A stretch of DNA of 64,000 nucleotides from Inquilinus limosus (GTDB lineage Bacteria; Pseudomonadota; Alphaproteobacteria; DSM-16000; Inquilinaceae). The stretch's first letter is position 1; each line of letters starts with the position of its first letter. The translations under genes and the position numbers were made by a program. Shown piece after piece: positions 7,388 to 17,164 of the stretch. Where the stretch lies: contig NZ_NHON01000003.1 of assembly GCF_002195995.1 (NCBI RefSeq), forward strand, positions 62,001 to 126,000, in the 5' to 3' direction. The notes below the pieces were generated by a model. It did not search any database. It saw only the letters and a program-made list of their open reading frames with translations, and was not told the origin of the DNA.

Positions 7388-10129
7388 TCACGTCCCATCC
7401 ACGGTATTGGCTACCCAAGCCGCCACGACCTCGGCGTACTGGTGGATGCCGGCCTGCGACGGATGAAGCATGTCGCCGTTGTCGAGTGTCTGCATGCCGG
7501 TGTCCGCATCCGTCGAGACCAAGACCTCGGAACTGGCAAAGGCGGTCACTTGGTTGATGTGCGCCCAGATCGGCAACGCCTTCACCCGAGGATGGTTCAG
7601 AGTCCGCTTGAACTTCAGGATCTTACGGATGGCCAGACCGTAGGCATCGTTCCAGCGCGTATCGCCGGCCGCCATCCGCGGTAAGGTCGGCAGGCCGATC
7701 GCGATATTGATGCCCGGCACGGCGGCGAGGATCGAGCTTACCATGATGGTGACGCCCTTCTCGATCCAGTCGGCCGCCTCGGTCGGGGTGTAAGAGGCTA
7801 TGTCGTTGGTACCGAGGCAGATCCAGACATGGGTCGGCGGCGTGATGCCCGTGCCGGCCAAGTAGTATGCAAAATCGAAGATCCTTGAGTTGTAGATCGA
7901 GCCGGGTGGGTCGCCGATGGTCGCGAGCCTAGTCCAAGGGTCCAACAGCATCCTCTCGGAATTCGTCGCCGCCAAGTATGTCGCGAAGTTGGTAACCGGC
8001 GTCAGGTAGCCGGTGCGGGCTCGGATGTGATCGGTGATGGTCGAGCCGGGCCGCCCCTCATTCACCCCACTGATCGTACCAGACATGGTCGCGGTGTTGC
8101 CGCGTGCGGCCAAGATTGCCTGCACGTACTGTGACAGGGTCTGCGACATGATTGAGTCGCCGATGCCCATGACCCGAACGGCGCCGGCGCCGGACGCCGC
8201 AGCCTTATGGACGGTGATAGACGCCGAGCGGTAGGAGCGACCGAGCCCTGCCCCGCCAGCGGCATCGCTATACCGGTGCATCCAGATATTAGCACTGGAA
8301 CCGAGTTCCGCCGGCTCGATCACGAAGGATCCGACCTCCTTCGTCTGCTCGTAAGGTTTGGCAGCGAGATCGTTGATGTTCGGGTTGGGCGAGAATAGGG
8401 TTGTCAGTACGCCCTTCCGCTCGGTGCGACGCTCATAGATGTTGTCGATGTGCAGCGACTGTTTCCGACCAATGATCCCCCAGAAGTCATCCCCGTAGAG
8501 AAGCGATGGCACAGGGTCCGCGATGATGGCCTGGGCCTCGAGATTGGAAAGCCGAATGCTGTTGGCCGGTGTTGTCGGGAAGTCGCTCAACTCGATCCAT
8601 TGTGCCCCCTGGCCGAAAGAATCCTGGACGCCGGCTAGGCGAACCTCCGGCACGCCGGGGGCGAGTCCGGTGCCCAGGAGAGCGTAAATATATTCGCCAG
8701 CCGCCGGGTTGTTGGTCTGCCAATCCGGCATGACCGAGGCGACGCTGTAGATAGCGGCACGGGCCGACAACGTCTTCTCGAGCACGAGCGGGATGCTCTG
8801 AACAATTATCCCGTTCGATTTGTAGAACCGAATCGTCGGCGCCCCGAAGGTGTTGTCGGCCGTTGCCTCCAGCCAGACGCGGGCGAAGAACGGCTTGCCG
8901 GCCCGATTGTCGGCGATTTTGTCTCCCACATAGGGCCACGACAGTGAGGAATCAATCGACCGGACGGCACGCGTGAAGCCGGCGGCAATCAGCGCCGCGT
9001 CGGCCACGTCGACCATTTCGAGGCGCGACGGTCGGTTGTCCCAGACGAACGGTGCCTGGATCAGACGGTCGCCCTTGCCATGGGCGAAATCACTCTTACC
9101 GGCGGCGAGCCCCATCCGGCCGACGTGTGGCCATGGGGAATAGAACTCGTTCCCCCAGCTCCAGCCGAGGACCATGCCGATAGTCGGGTCGACTGTGAGA
9201 GGTCCCGCGCCGCTGGCGGTTGCCTTGTACTGGTTCGCCCGGAGGTCCCACCAATAGGTGATGATCGCTGTCGGCGAGGACGCGACACTAAACTCCTCAT
9301 AGCGGCCGCTCGCCGGCACGGTATGGCTGAAGACCATGCTTTCGTTGCGAGTCGAGGCGTTCGGGATCAGCACTTTGTTGTCGGACCGGGAGTGGATCAT
9401 CGGTGCGGTCAGCGCAAAGGCGCTAAGGATCGCCGTCGGATTGAGCTCGCGGATTTTGAACGGCGAGCACCAGGATCCAGTGCTGGCCGGGAAGCTGACC
9501 AGCGGCACGATCTTATCGACGTTCGTGGTGGGCAGAGTGAAGTCGCCACCGGTGGCGCCGATCACCTTGTATGTGTTGTCGGTCAAGTCGAGGTAGATGA
9601 AGCCGCGCAGAGCCTGCGGGATCGCCAGCTTGACCCAGCCCGTCATCTCGGTCGAGTCGGGGCTGATGGTCAGGTTGGCGGCAGCAGCACCAGGCGTATC
9701 AACGAAAATGCCACGCGGAATGTAGGCTTGGTTGGTCCCCCCGCCGAGCACATTGAGACGGTCGATGATGATCTCGCCGTTCAGCACCACGACCCGACGC
9801 ATGATGTTGTGCGTCAGCTCGACAAAGTCCTTCAGCGACTGAATGCGATCTGTCCCAGAGATCCACTGGTTGGTCGAGTCATTCCAGACCCAGACGGTCG
9901 GATAGTTGTTCGCCTCGACCGGGTCGGCCCAGAGCAGCGCTGGTGTTCCGTCGGCCTGGGTCAGATCCGCATCCATCGCCGCCTTGTTGGGATACGTCTT
10001 CATCCCGTTGGCCGCGGCGATCGCCTGGATGAACCGCAACAGGCGCCGGATGTCCTGCTTGCTCGGCTCCTTCACCGAGCCATCGGCGTTGAAATCGGCC
10101 CACACCTCGTCAACGGTCGGAATTGCCAT
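7388..10129 (-). CDS. Phage tail fibre/receptor-binding protein with C-terminal SGNH esterase domain
   Basis: A 913-residue protein with GGAGTGA before its ATG. The first ~650 residues are beta-rich and resemble a tail fibre or minor tail protein. From about residue 651 an SGNH/GDSL hydrolase domain is clear: GIGDSI (nucleophile Ser659), GTND (773-776) and a C-terminal D-x-x-H pair (Asp886, His889). Such domains on virions usually deacetylate capsule or O-antigen. Position just downstream of the J-like gene fits a tail-tip appendage. Nearby acyltransferase genes suggest an acetylated host glycan as substrate; this is inference. Confidence 0.85.
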   Translation of the reverse strand: MAIPTVDEVWADFNADGSVKEPSKQDIRRLLRFIQAIAAANGMKTYPNKAAMDADLTQADGTPALLWADPVEANNYPTVWVWNDSTNQWISGTDRIQSLKDFVELTHNIMRRVVVLNGEIIIDRLNVLGGGTNQAYIPRGIFVDTPGAAAANLTISPDSTEMTGWVKLAIPQALRGFIYLDLTDNTYKVIGATGGDFTLPTTNVDKIVPLVSFPASTGSWCSPFKIRELNPTAILSAFALTAPMIHSRSDNKVLIPNASTRNESMVFSHTVPASGRYEEFSVASSPTAIITYWWDLRANQYKATASGAGPLTVDPTIGMVLGWSWGNEFYSPWPHVGRMGLAAGKSDFAHGKGDRLIQAPFVWDNRPSRLEMVDVADAALIAAGFTRAVRSIDSSLSWPYVGDKIADNRAGKPFFARVWLEATADNTFGAPTIRFYKSNGIIVQSIPLVLEKTLSARAAIYSVASVMPDWQTNNPAAGEYIYALLGTGLAPGVPEVRLAGVQDSFGQGAQWIELSDFPTTPANSIRLSNLEAQAIIADPVPSLLYGDDFWGIIGRKQSLHIDNIYERRTERKGVLTTLFSPNPNINDLAAKPYEQTKEVGSFVIEPAELGSSANIWMHRYSDAAGGAGLGRSYRSASITVHKAAASGAGAVRVMGIGDSIMSQTLSQYVQAILAARGNTATMSGTISGVNEGRPGSTITDHIRARTGYLTPVTNFATYLAATNSERMLLDPWTRLATIGDPPGSIYNSRIFDFAYYLAGTGITPPTHVWICLGTNDIASYTPTEAADWIEKGVTIMVSSILAAVPGINIAIGLPTLPRMAAGDTRWNDAYGLAIRKILKFKRTLNHPRVKALPIWAHINQVTAFASSEVLVSTDADTGMQTLDNGDMLHPSQAGIHQYAEVVAAWVANTVDGT

Positions 10130-10179
10130 GACCGCATCACTCCATCAGGTTATCCGGTGGTGGTCGCCGCCAGGCGGCG

Positions 10180-13100
10180 TCAGGACGCGGCACCGATCGC
10201 CGCGAGATAGTCGTGCAGCGCGTTCCGCAAGGCCGAGATCTCGGTGGCGCTGAGCCCCGCCCCCCAGCAGGCCACGGCGACCCGGGCGTTGGAGTAGCCG
10301 GAGCCGCCACGCAGCACATGGAAGGCCCCGGCCACCGGCGCCGCCGAGGTCCGGCTGATCGCCCCCAGATCGGCCACGTCCTGGTAGGCGTGGTAGCTGG
10401 CCGCGCTCTGCCGGCTCCACGCGTAGAAGCCCGTGCCGTCCCCGCCCTGTGCCGGCGCGTCGGCGCCGGCGGCGTTGGCCATGCACCACAGCACGGCAGC
10501 CGGGTTCCGGCAGGCGATCAGCGCCTGGCCGCCACCCGCCTCCCGGAACGCGCCCGACACGGTGCCGGATGAGGCCTGATGTACCCATACCGCCAGATGC
10601 GCGCTGTTCTGCTGCAGCTGGTTGGTGCCGACGGTCGCGTTGAAGCCTCCGGCCAGGTAGCCCCCGGCCGTGGCCCCGGCCCCGCCGCCCAGCCAGCCGC
10701 GATCGGTCGTGAAGCCGGGCGCCGTCGAGCCCGCCGATGTCGCCACCAGCGTGAAACTGCCCGGCGCCCGGACATTCAGGCGTGAAGCCTGCTCATGATG
10801 TGCGGCCAGCAGGTGCAGGCAATCCAGCTTGGACCAGAGGCCGGCCGATTTCAGGCTTTCGACCAGGGTCTTGATCAGCGTCTGCCGGGTATAGGCCGGC
10901 CTCACGGCCATGGCCGCGATATAGGCCCACGCATCGCCGTCGATCGGATTGACCGTGATGGTCACCGCCCCGGACGCCACGCTTTCGTTGCCGGCGGCGG
11001 TCTGCGTCGCCGTCATGGCGTTGGCGCCGGTCCCGAGATCGGTCGACGGCGTGACGGACCAGGCGCCAGTGCCGGTCGCCGTCCCGGTTCCGACCTGCAC
11101 CGCATTGGCATAGAGCCGGATCGCCGCGCCCGGCACCGCACCGCCGCCCGACACCATCGGCCGCAGCTCATAGGTCGCGGCCGGCCCCGCCGGGTCCGTG
11201 ATCACCGGCGCGGCCGGGGCCAGCTCCGCCAGCACCCGTCCGGTCGGCTCGCTTTTCACGCCGGACCAGTTCTCGGCGGTGGCGAAGTACCACCAGTCGC
11301 CGAGCCCCGGCGTGTCGACCACGCTGCGGGTCGAGTTCGGCCCGCCATACAGCACCCCGACCTGTGTCGCGCCGGGATAGCTGTCGCTGGCGCTGCGCCA
11401 GAACCGGAGCGCGGCGTGGTTGGGGCTGTTCGGTGCCGTCGCCGTGACCGTTACCTGTCCCGGGCCCGGCACGCCGGCCTGCGCCGTGAGGCCGAAGGGC
11501 ATTCCAGGCGCCACAGGATCGGCCGTCGCCGTGAACTGCACCGGGCTGTCCTCACCGTCCGGATCCCTCGGGGCCCAATCGCCCGCCGTCCGGCGCGGCC
11601 CGAGGAAACGCGCCTGCGCCTCATAGAGCTGACCGTCGGCCAGCGCGCCGGTCTCCACCCGGCTGGCGTCCTGCTCGGCCGTCAGGATCATCCACGGCGA
11701 GGCCGGCTGCGTGACCGGCCTGTACCGCGCCTCGCCGACGAAGACGCTGCGCGGCGGCGGCTTCCACGAGATGATGCCGATCGCCGCATAGTTTTGCCCG
11801 TTGATCGCCCGGTGATCGATGGTGACGGCGACATCCTCCGGGAGCGGCATGTCGCCCTCGCCACCGCCGCCGGCCGGGATCGCCGCCGGCTCGGCCTCGT
11901 CCTCATCCGCATCCCAGTCCCACCAGCCGTCATAGCTGGTGACCTCCATCTCGACCGACATCGTGGTGCGGTCCAGGCGCATCGACGTGATCTCGAAGAT
12001 CTGGTCGATCCCGAGTTCGGTGAGCGTCAGCCGCACCCAGCGCTCGCCCCAGGCGTCGAGCAGCGCCAGCGTGCCGCGGATGCGGCCGGACCAGGCCGGG
12101 TTCCCGCGTTTCAGGGTGTATCGGGCAACGCGCTGGGCCTGGCTTTCGGACGGCACGAAGCGCAGCTTGATCTGGCTGCTCTCGGTGCCGTTGCGCTCGA
12201 TCGAGGCCGGGTCGAGCTGGATGCCGGCCTCGACCTCCGACCAGTCCTGGTCCTGGCTAACATAGGTGGCGCGCACCTCGTTGATCCGCTCGATCGCCGC
12301 CTTGCCGGCCGAGAAGTCGTATTCGAGGACCTGATCATCGCTGATGGTGACCGAAGCCGCGGGCATGCCGGGCACATCCGGCGAGTCCGGATCCCCGATC
12401 TTTCCCGCCCCGACCGTAAGCCCGAGCTTGCCGTCCGGTGCCTGGGTGATCCGGCCGCCGCAGGCGTCGAGCAGGTCGGACAGCACGGTCTTGCGGTCCT
12501 CCGTCAGCTCATAGGCGCCCCAGACGCACCAGCGCTTCTCCGGCACAGAGGCATTGCCCCTGCGCGGCACGAGCTGGTCGCAGACCTGCGCCGCGACCTT
12601 GAAGCTCTCCAGATCCATCTGGTCCAGCTTGAAGCCGAACCCGACCGGCACGCCGTTCTCGGTGCGGGTCAGGTAGTCCAGGACCACCAGGGCCGCGTTG
12701 TCCGACCAGGCATAGCCCGGCTCATCGCCCGCAATCTGGTGGGCCGCCGGCCGCGGATCATAGATCTTGGCGCCTTTCAGCGTCGCTCGATAGGCCGGGG
12801 GACCATTCGGGAAGACCTCCTGCTGCTGCTCCGGCTTGAGGTCCGCATATTTGGCGTAGGTCGCGCACAGCCCGCGGCCGCGATGCTTCGGGGGGTCTTC
12901 TCCCGGCTTCGGCAGCCAGTGATCCACACCGAATGCGATGGTCTGGTCGGGCGAGCCCAGATGGTTGATGACATAGACGGAACTGTCGGTGCCGGATCGG
13001 AACTTGTTGTAGCCACCGCTGGTGACCGCCCCGCCATGGGCGGCATCGACCGTCACGACCTCATCGTTCAGCCAATGCTTCTCGATGCTCGCGACTTCAT

Positions 13101-13434
13101 GGGCGCAATGGCACAGCAGGACCTTCAGGTCGCCGCCATCGCCGACATAGTCGATATAGGCGCCGCCCAGCCGGTAAAGGCCGTAGCAGCGCACGCGCGG
13201 GGGCACCGCCTGCTTGACGACCTGGCTGCCGTCCTGGAATTTCGGCCGTGGCGGCTGCGGCGCCAGCAGGGTCTGCGCCAGGGTGCCCACGATCGACAGG
13301 CCGACACCGATTGCCGTCCAGGCGACGGTTCCGAGGCCCAGGAAGAGTCCCGTCGCGGCGGCGCCAGCCGCGATCGCGCCGCCGGATGCCGCGGCAGTGC
13401 CGACACCGATGGCGATGACGATTGCGGGTCCCAT
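10180..13434 (-). CDS. J-like phage tail tip/host specificity protein
   Basis: The start is set at the ATG at 13434 (1084 aa), which overlaps the stop of the upstream gene. The N-terminus has a Gly/Ala-rich hydrophobic segment (about 1-45). A region with VRCYGLYRLGGAYIDYVG then matches the phage tail-tip J family. Fibronectin-like stretches near the middle, a Big-type Ig repeat (about 820-920) and a C-terminal lectin-like part follow. The protein forms the central tip, crosses the baseplate and contacts the host. The tail fibre gene lies 50 bases downstream. Confidence 0.85.
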   Translation of the reverse strand: MGPAIVIAIGVGTAAASGGAIAAGAAATGLFLGLGTVAWTAIGVGLSIVGTLAQTLLAPQPPRPKFQDGSQVVKQAVPPRVRCYGLYRLGGAYIDYVGDGGDLKVLLCHCAHEVASIEKHWLNDEVVTVDAAHGGAVTSGGYNKFRSGTDSSVYVINHLGSPDQTIAFGVDHWLPKPGEDPPKHRGRGLCATYAKYADLKPEQQQEVFPNGPPAYRATLKGAKIYDPRPAAHQIAGDEPGYAWSDNAALVVLDYLTRTENGVPVGFGFKLDQMDLESFKVAAQVCDQLVPRRGNASVPEKRWCVWGAYELTEDRKTVLSDLLDACGGRITQAPDGKLGLTVGAGKIGDPDSPDVPGMPAASVTISDDQVLEYDFSAGKAAIERINEVRATYVSQDQDWSEVEAGIQLDPASIERNGTESSQIKLRFVPSESQAQRVARYTLKRGNPAWSGRIRGTLALLDAWGERWVRLTLTELGIDQIFEITSMRLDRTTMSVEMEVTSYDGWWDWDADEDEAEPAAIPAGGGGEGDMPLPEDVAVTIDHRAINGQNYAAIGIISWKPPPRSVFVGEARYRPVTQPASPWMILTAEQDASRVETGALADGQLYEAQARFLGPRRTAGDWAPRDPDGEDSPVQFTATADPVAPGMPFGLTAQAGVPGPGQVTVTATAPNSPNHAALRFWRSASDSYPGATQVGVLYGGPNSTRSVVDTPGLGDWWYFATAENWSGVKSEPTGRVLAELAPAAPVITDPAGPAATYELRPMVSGGGAVPGAAIRLYANAVQVGTGTATGTGAWSVTPSTDLGTGANAMTATQTAAGNESVASGAVTITVNPIDGDAWAYIAAMAVRPAYTRQTLIKTLVESLKSAGLWSKLDCLHLLAAHHEQASRLNVRAPGSFTLVATSAGSTAPGFTTDRGWLGGGAGATAGGYLAGGFNATVGTNQLQQNSAHLAVWVHQASSGTVSGAFREAGGGQALIACRNPAAVLWCMANAAGADAPAQGGDGTGFYAWSRQSAASYHAYQDVADLGAISRTSAAPVAGAFHVLRGGSGYSNARVAVACWGAGLSATEISALRNALHDYLAAIGAAS

Positions 13435-13850
13435 TACGGAAGCCTCCAGGCGGCCATCGCCGAGGGCGCGCGCCACAGGCCGTCGCCGAGCTTGGCCAGC
13501 CAGCCGAGCTGGCCGCGGATGGCTGCGGATGGCTCGACATCGCCGGACGGGCTGACGGCCAGGATCACCCCGATGTCGCCGGCGACGGCTTCGGAGGGAT
13601 CGATCCGGGTCGCACCAATGGACTGCATGCCTGCCGCCAGCATCTCCTCCATCCCTCCGCTTCGACGCAGCAGTCGCTTGAGGCCCAGCACCGTGCGATA
13701 GCGCCCGCGCCATACGGCCATCGGGTCCCGCCGGGTCTGCGACATCACCCAGTCCGCCGCCCATGTGCAGCAATCCATCCGGCCGGGCTGGAACGCGCCG
13801 GACGCACCGACGCGGCAATGCACGGCGAGATCCGCTAGAACTCCGGCCAT
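13434..13850 (-). CDS. DUF6950-like phage tail protein
   Basis: A 138-residue protein. MDCCTWAADWV near residue 25 and VAGDIGVILAV near 92 resemble the catalytic-Cys and GD[IV] blocks of NlpC/P60-like phage tail assembly proteins, although a clear catalytic His is not visible. Its start overlaps the previous gene by 16 bases and its stop overlaps the J-like ATG. By position it corresponds to lambda gpK or the GTA NlpC/P60 gene, acting on cell wall or in tail-tip assembly. Confidence 0.65.
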   Translation of the reverse strand: MAGVLADLAVHCRVGASGAFQPGRMDCCTWAADWVMSQTRRDPMAVWRGRYRTVLGLKRLLRRSGGMEEMLAAGMQSIGATRIDPSEAVAGDIGVILAVSPSGDVEPSAAIRGQLGWLAKLGDGLWRAPSAMAAWRLP

Positions 13851-14440
13851 GTCACCGTCCGATCCACCATTTTCGGAATGAATTCGAGGGCCTGGTCGCC
13901 CGGGAAGCGCCGCTGCTGGTCACGGTCCGTCAGCATCCCGAACGGGGCACGGCTGCGCTGCGAGAAGATCGTCTCGCAGGGCAGCGAGATGGTGCGCAGC
14001 GTCGGGCCGGTGGCGGTGAAGCTGGGCTTCTGCATGATCCAGGTGCCCAGCCGGACGAGATTGTCGAGCGGCACCAGGCCGGACCGGGCGGCATCGAAGA
14101 AGCCGATCGAGATGATCAGGTTGCGGCCCTCGATCTCGTCGGCATCGGCATCCTTCCCGGCCGCCGCCACGACCTTGGGGTCGACGCCCGACAAGGTCAG
14201 GTTCAGCTGCGGTGCCGTGCCGTTGATCGCCTGCTCCAGCCCTTCGATGGATTGCAGAGGGTTGCCCTGCTTGTCCTGGCGATGGCCCATGCCGCGCCAG
14301 GTCACGCCGTCGCGGTCGAGCGGGCCGTCGCCTTCCCACACATGCATCGGGCCGCTCTTGAACTCGAAGGTGACGAACAGCGAGCAGACGACATGCTGTC
14401 CCCGCGCCTGCTCGCGGATCGTCTGTGTGAACAGCTGCAT
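13835..14440 (-). CDS. Phage tail-tip/baseplate hub protein
   Basis: The start is at the ATG at 14440, which overlaps the upstream stop (TGATG), giving 201 aa. The protein contains GLEQAINGTAPQLNLTLSGVD, a pattern resembling hub-type minor tail proteins (DUF2163-like) encoded between tape measure and J. The family assignment is tentative and rests largely on gene order. No signal peptide or membrane segment is present. It probably joins the distal tail ring to the J-like tip. Confidence 0.55.
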   Translation of the reverse strand: MQLFTQTIREQARGQHVVCSLFVTFEFKSGPMHVWEGDGPLDRDGVTWRGMGHRQDKQGNPLQSIEGLEQAINGTAPQLNLTLSGVDPKVVAAAGKDADADEIEGRNLIISIGFFDAARSGLVPLDNLVRLGTWIMQKPSFTATGPTLRTISLPCETIFSQRSRAPFGMLTDRDQQRRFPGDQALEFIPKMVDRTVTWPEF

Positions 14441-15120
14441 CACCACATCTCCACGAGGTCGAGCGTCGCTGTGCCCATGCGGGCGAGCTGGAGTTCGAAT
14501 TCGCCGCTGTCGTCGACCGCCAGGCGCATCGGAACGCGGGCGCGGCACCATTCGACGGGGGCGCCGTCGGGCGCCTCCACGCGCAGCTTCGGCCGGATCT
14601 CCAGGCGGGTCGTCTCCTCCGGCAACGGGGCGACGCCGACGACGACATACAGGTAGCCGGCAATGCCGATGAATGAGCCCTCCAGCACCGGCAGCACCGT
14701 CGATCCGTTCGCGATCTTGAGGAAGATCGCGCCGGCGGGGGCAGCCTCGGCCATGCCCGGCGGTGCACCGCCCTGCATGAAGCCGGCGCCGTCGTCGTGC
14801 CGGGCCTTGTCGCGGTAGGGAATGTCATGGATGGCCGGGGCCAGCCGATTGCCGTTCCGGCAGTCGCACGGCCCGACGCGGACGCCATTGGCCCGGCCCT
14901 CGAGGCGCGCCATCAGCGACCGCATGGCCCGGATCTTGGCCGGCGTGTGCAGCGGCACCGTCAGCCGCGCCACCCAGCGGCCGAGCCCCGATCCCACCAC
15001 CTGCTCGCGGCCGGCGATGGTCTCGCCGCCGGAGCGGGTGCGGGCGTCGATGCGGAACATCTCCGCATTGGCCACCAGGATCGAGGGCCAGTCGTAGATG
15101 AGGATCGGATTGTCGGTCAT
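14440..15120 (-). CDS. Phage distal tail (Dit-like) minor tail protein
   Basis: A 226-residue protein starting at an ATG that overlaps the tape-measure stop. It is beta-rich, begins PILIYDWPSILVANAEMF and contains a central block rich in Gly, Pro and Asp. Position directly after the tape measure gene fits a distal tail ring protein. No catalytic motif is seen. It is translationally coupled on both sides, so it is expressed with the tail-tip genes. Confidence 0.55.
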   Translation of the reverse strand: MTDNPILIYDWPSILVANAEMFRIDARTRSGGETIAGREQVVGSGLGRWVARLTVPLHTPAKIRAMRSLMARLEGRANGVRVGPCDCRNGNRLAPAIHDIPYRDKARHDDGAGFMQGGAPPGMAEAAPAGAIFLKIANGSTVLPVLEGSFIGIAGYLYVVVGVAPLPEETTRLEIRPKLRVEAPDGAPVEWCRARVPMRLAVDDSGEFELQLARMGTATLDLVEMW

Positions 15121-17084
15121 GCGAAGCGGATCCGGTGCTGGCGGTTGATCTCGGGCACCTGGGCCAGGCCTTTCTTGACGGCGGCCGCCGCGATCTCGGC
15201 GATGGTCCGGTCGCCATTGGCGCCCGCCAAGCTGATGTTGAAGTTGATCGGCGGACCCGACCCGTTGCCGCCGCCGGCCGCGGCCTTGATCACGTGGTTC
15301 GGGATCACCTGGCCGGGCACGGAGGGGGCGAACCATTCCCGCCCGGCCTCGCCGACCTGGTACAGCCGGCCGGGCAGCGCCTGGCCACCACCGGCCAAGC
15401 CGCCGCCGAACAAGCCGCCCAGCCAGGACAGGCCCGATCCGATCAGGGTGGCGAGGCCACCGCCGCCGGCAGACGGCTGGTCGATGGGTTTCGGGAACGG
15501 GCCGAGAATGCCGGCCCCACCAGAAACGGCGCCGAAGATCTGGTTGAACACGCCCCCCAGCGCGCCCTGGCCGAACAGACCCTTCGCCACCAGATCGAGC
15601 AGGCCTAGCCCGATCTTGTCCAAGGCGTCATTGAAATCCTTGGCCCCCTTGATGCCATCCTTGAAGACATCACCGACCGCGCTGATGGCGTCTCCCACCT
15701 CCTTCTGCCGCGCCTTCGCGTCCTCGGCCTTGTCCGCCGTCTTCTCGTAGGCCTCTCCCGCCTGGACAATGGCCCGTACCACCACCTCCTGGGCCGCCTT
15801 CTCGTCTCCCAGAAGCGCGATCAGCGCCGGCTTCAGAGCCATAGCCTTCGTCTCGGCCTGGAAGTACTTCTCCAGCGGCGTCAGGGTCTGCTCATACAGG
15901 CGCCCGGCGTCCTCCAGCATGGCGCCCTGCGCCTTATCGGCATCCGACTGCACCGCTCTGGAGGCACTGCTCCGGCGGACACCGGTTCCGGGACGGGATG
16001 GGATTTCGAAGCCGGCAGGGTCCTTGTCGCTCGAATACTGCCTCATGAGCTCTATGAAGGCGCTCTGCAGATCCCGGGTCGCGAAGGTGACCGACTGACC
16101 GCCGAACGACAGCCCGGTCTTGGGAAGCATGGACGCCCGCAGGTCCCTGAAGGCGTCGACGGCATTGCGCAGGAACCCGGCCCGGTCGGCGGCATACACC
16201 AGCCCGTCGCCGAAGCCATAGGCTGCGTCGGCCGCAGATTTCTGCGCCTTTTCAACCAGTTCGATCGCCAGCTTCAGCGCAGTCGCTTGTTTCTCCAAGG
16301 CGTCCACCGAGCCGATATTCTGGTCGATCGCGGTCGTGAAGACCGCCACGTCGTCCTTGCCGGAAATCGCCTGCGCACCAAGCTCGTCCAATCTTTGCCG
16401 GATCTCGCGCAGGCGTTCCGCCGAAACCGGCGCCTTGGAGTTGATCTCCTCCATGAGAGCGAAGATCTCACGATCCGTGGCATCGCCGGCTCCTTCGCGG
16501 ATGCGCGCGCCGATCGAGCCTCCCCGGATGCCGAAGCTGTCGGCAGCGATCTTGTCCTGGAGACGCTGCATCGCCGTGGCGTTTTCTGTTGCCGCGGCTT
16601 GCAGATCATCCATCGCCTGCTTGCTCTTCTTGCCGAAGTCATCAAGACCCAGGCCGGAAATCTGCATGTCGTCCAGGACGCCGCGCAGGCTGTTGCCCAC
16701 CTTGTCGAATGATGCCGCGGCCCGAATTCCCGCCGCTTCCGCGCTCTCGCCGAACAGATCGACATTCGTCAGCAAGGTCTCGAGCACCGTCGCGGCCGCG
16801 CCCAGCACGGTCCCCCAGGTCCCGAAGATCGGCAGAAACTCCGCCGCCTCTCCCAGGAACAGCTCCAGCGCGCTCCTTCCCTCGACCAGGCCCTTGACCA
16901 GTCCCGGCACGCGGGAAGCAGCTGTCTCCAGCGCCTTGCCGATTCCGTCGGAGCTCTTCTTCGCGGCGTCCTCGGCCGCCGCCATGTTGCGGGTGGTGAC
17001 GGCGGCGACTTGCACCATCGCCTGGTTGTAGGGGCCGACGACGGCCGTCACCTCGACGACGATCTGGTCTGCGGCTTGTGCCAT
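15117..17084 (-). CDS. Phage tail tape measure protein
   Basis: A 655-residue protein: a helical N-terminus, a hydrophobic segment near 105-130 and long coiled-coil-like stretches rich in Ala, Lys, Glu and Asp (about 170-290 and 380-490). A Gly-rich hydrophobic C-terminal third follows (GAVSGGAGILGPFP and SWLGGLFGGGLAGGGQ). This layout and the position after the tail chaperone gene identify the tape measure. At the usual rise of about 0.15 nm per residue it would set a tail near 100 nm. A secreted-protein gene on the opposite strand separates it from the chaperone gene. Confidence 0.88.
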   Translation of the reverse strand: MAQAADQIVVEVTAVVGPYNQAMVQVAAVTTRNMAAAEDAAKKSSDGIGKALETAASRVPGLVKGLVEGRSALELFLGEAAEFLPIFGTWGTVLGAAATVLETLLTNVDLFGESAEAAGIRAAASFDKVGNSLRGVLDDMQISGLGLDDFGKKSKQAMDDLQAAATENATAMQRLQDKIAADSFGIRGGSIGARIREGAGDATDREIFALMEEINSKAPVSAERLREIRQRLDELGAQAISGKDDVAVFTTAIDQNIGSVDALEKQATALKLAIELVEKAQKSAADAAYGFGDGLVYAADRAGFLRNAVDAFRDLRASMLPKTGLSFGGQSVTFATRDLQSAFIELMRQYSSDKDPAGFEIPSRPGTGVRRSSASRAVQSDADKAQGAMLEDAGRLYEQTLTPLEKYFQAETKAMALKPALIALLGDEKAAQEVVVRAIVQAGEAYEKTADKAEDAKARQKEVGDAISAVGDVFKDGIKGAKDFNDALDKIGLGLLDLVAKGLFGQGALGGVFNQIFGAVSGGAGILGPFPKPIDQPSAGGGGLATLIGSGLSWLGGLFGGGLAGGGQALPGRLYQVGEAGREWFAPSVPGQVIPNHVIKAAAGGGNGSGPPINFNISLAGANGDRTIAEIAAAAVKKGLAQVPEINRQHRIRFA

Positions 17085-17164
17085 GGGGACACCTCAGCGA
17101 GAATCGGCTCGACATCGAGCGGGGACCATGGGAAGGTCTGACTCTATTTTTGGTGGGGGAATGA

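Noticed and set aside
10795-13701. Long plus-strand open frame (968 codons) opposite the J-like gene
   Set aside because: It is antisense to a convincing tail gene, has no ribosome site and is Arg/Gly/Pro-rich without motifs. High GC keeps such frames open.
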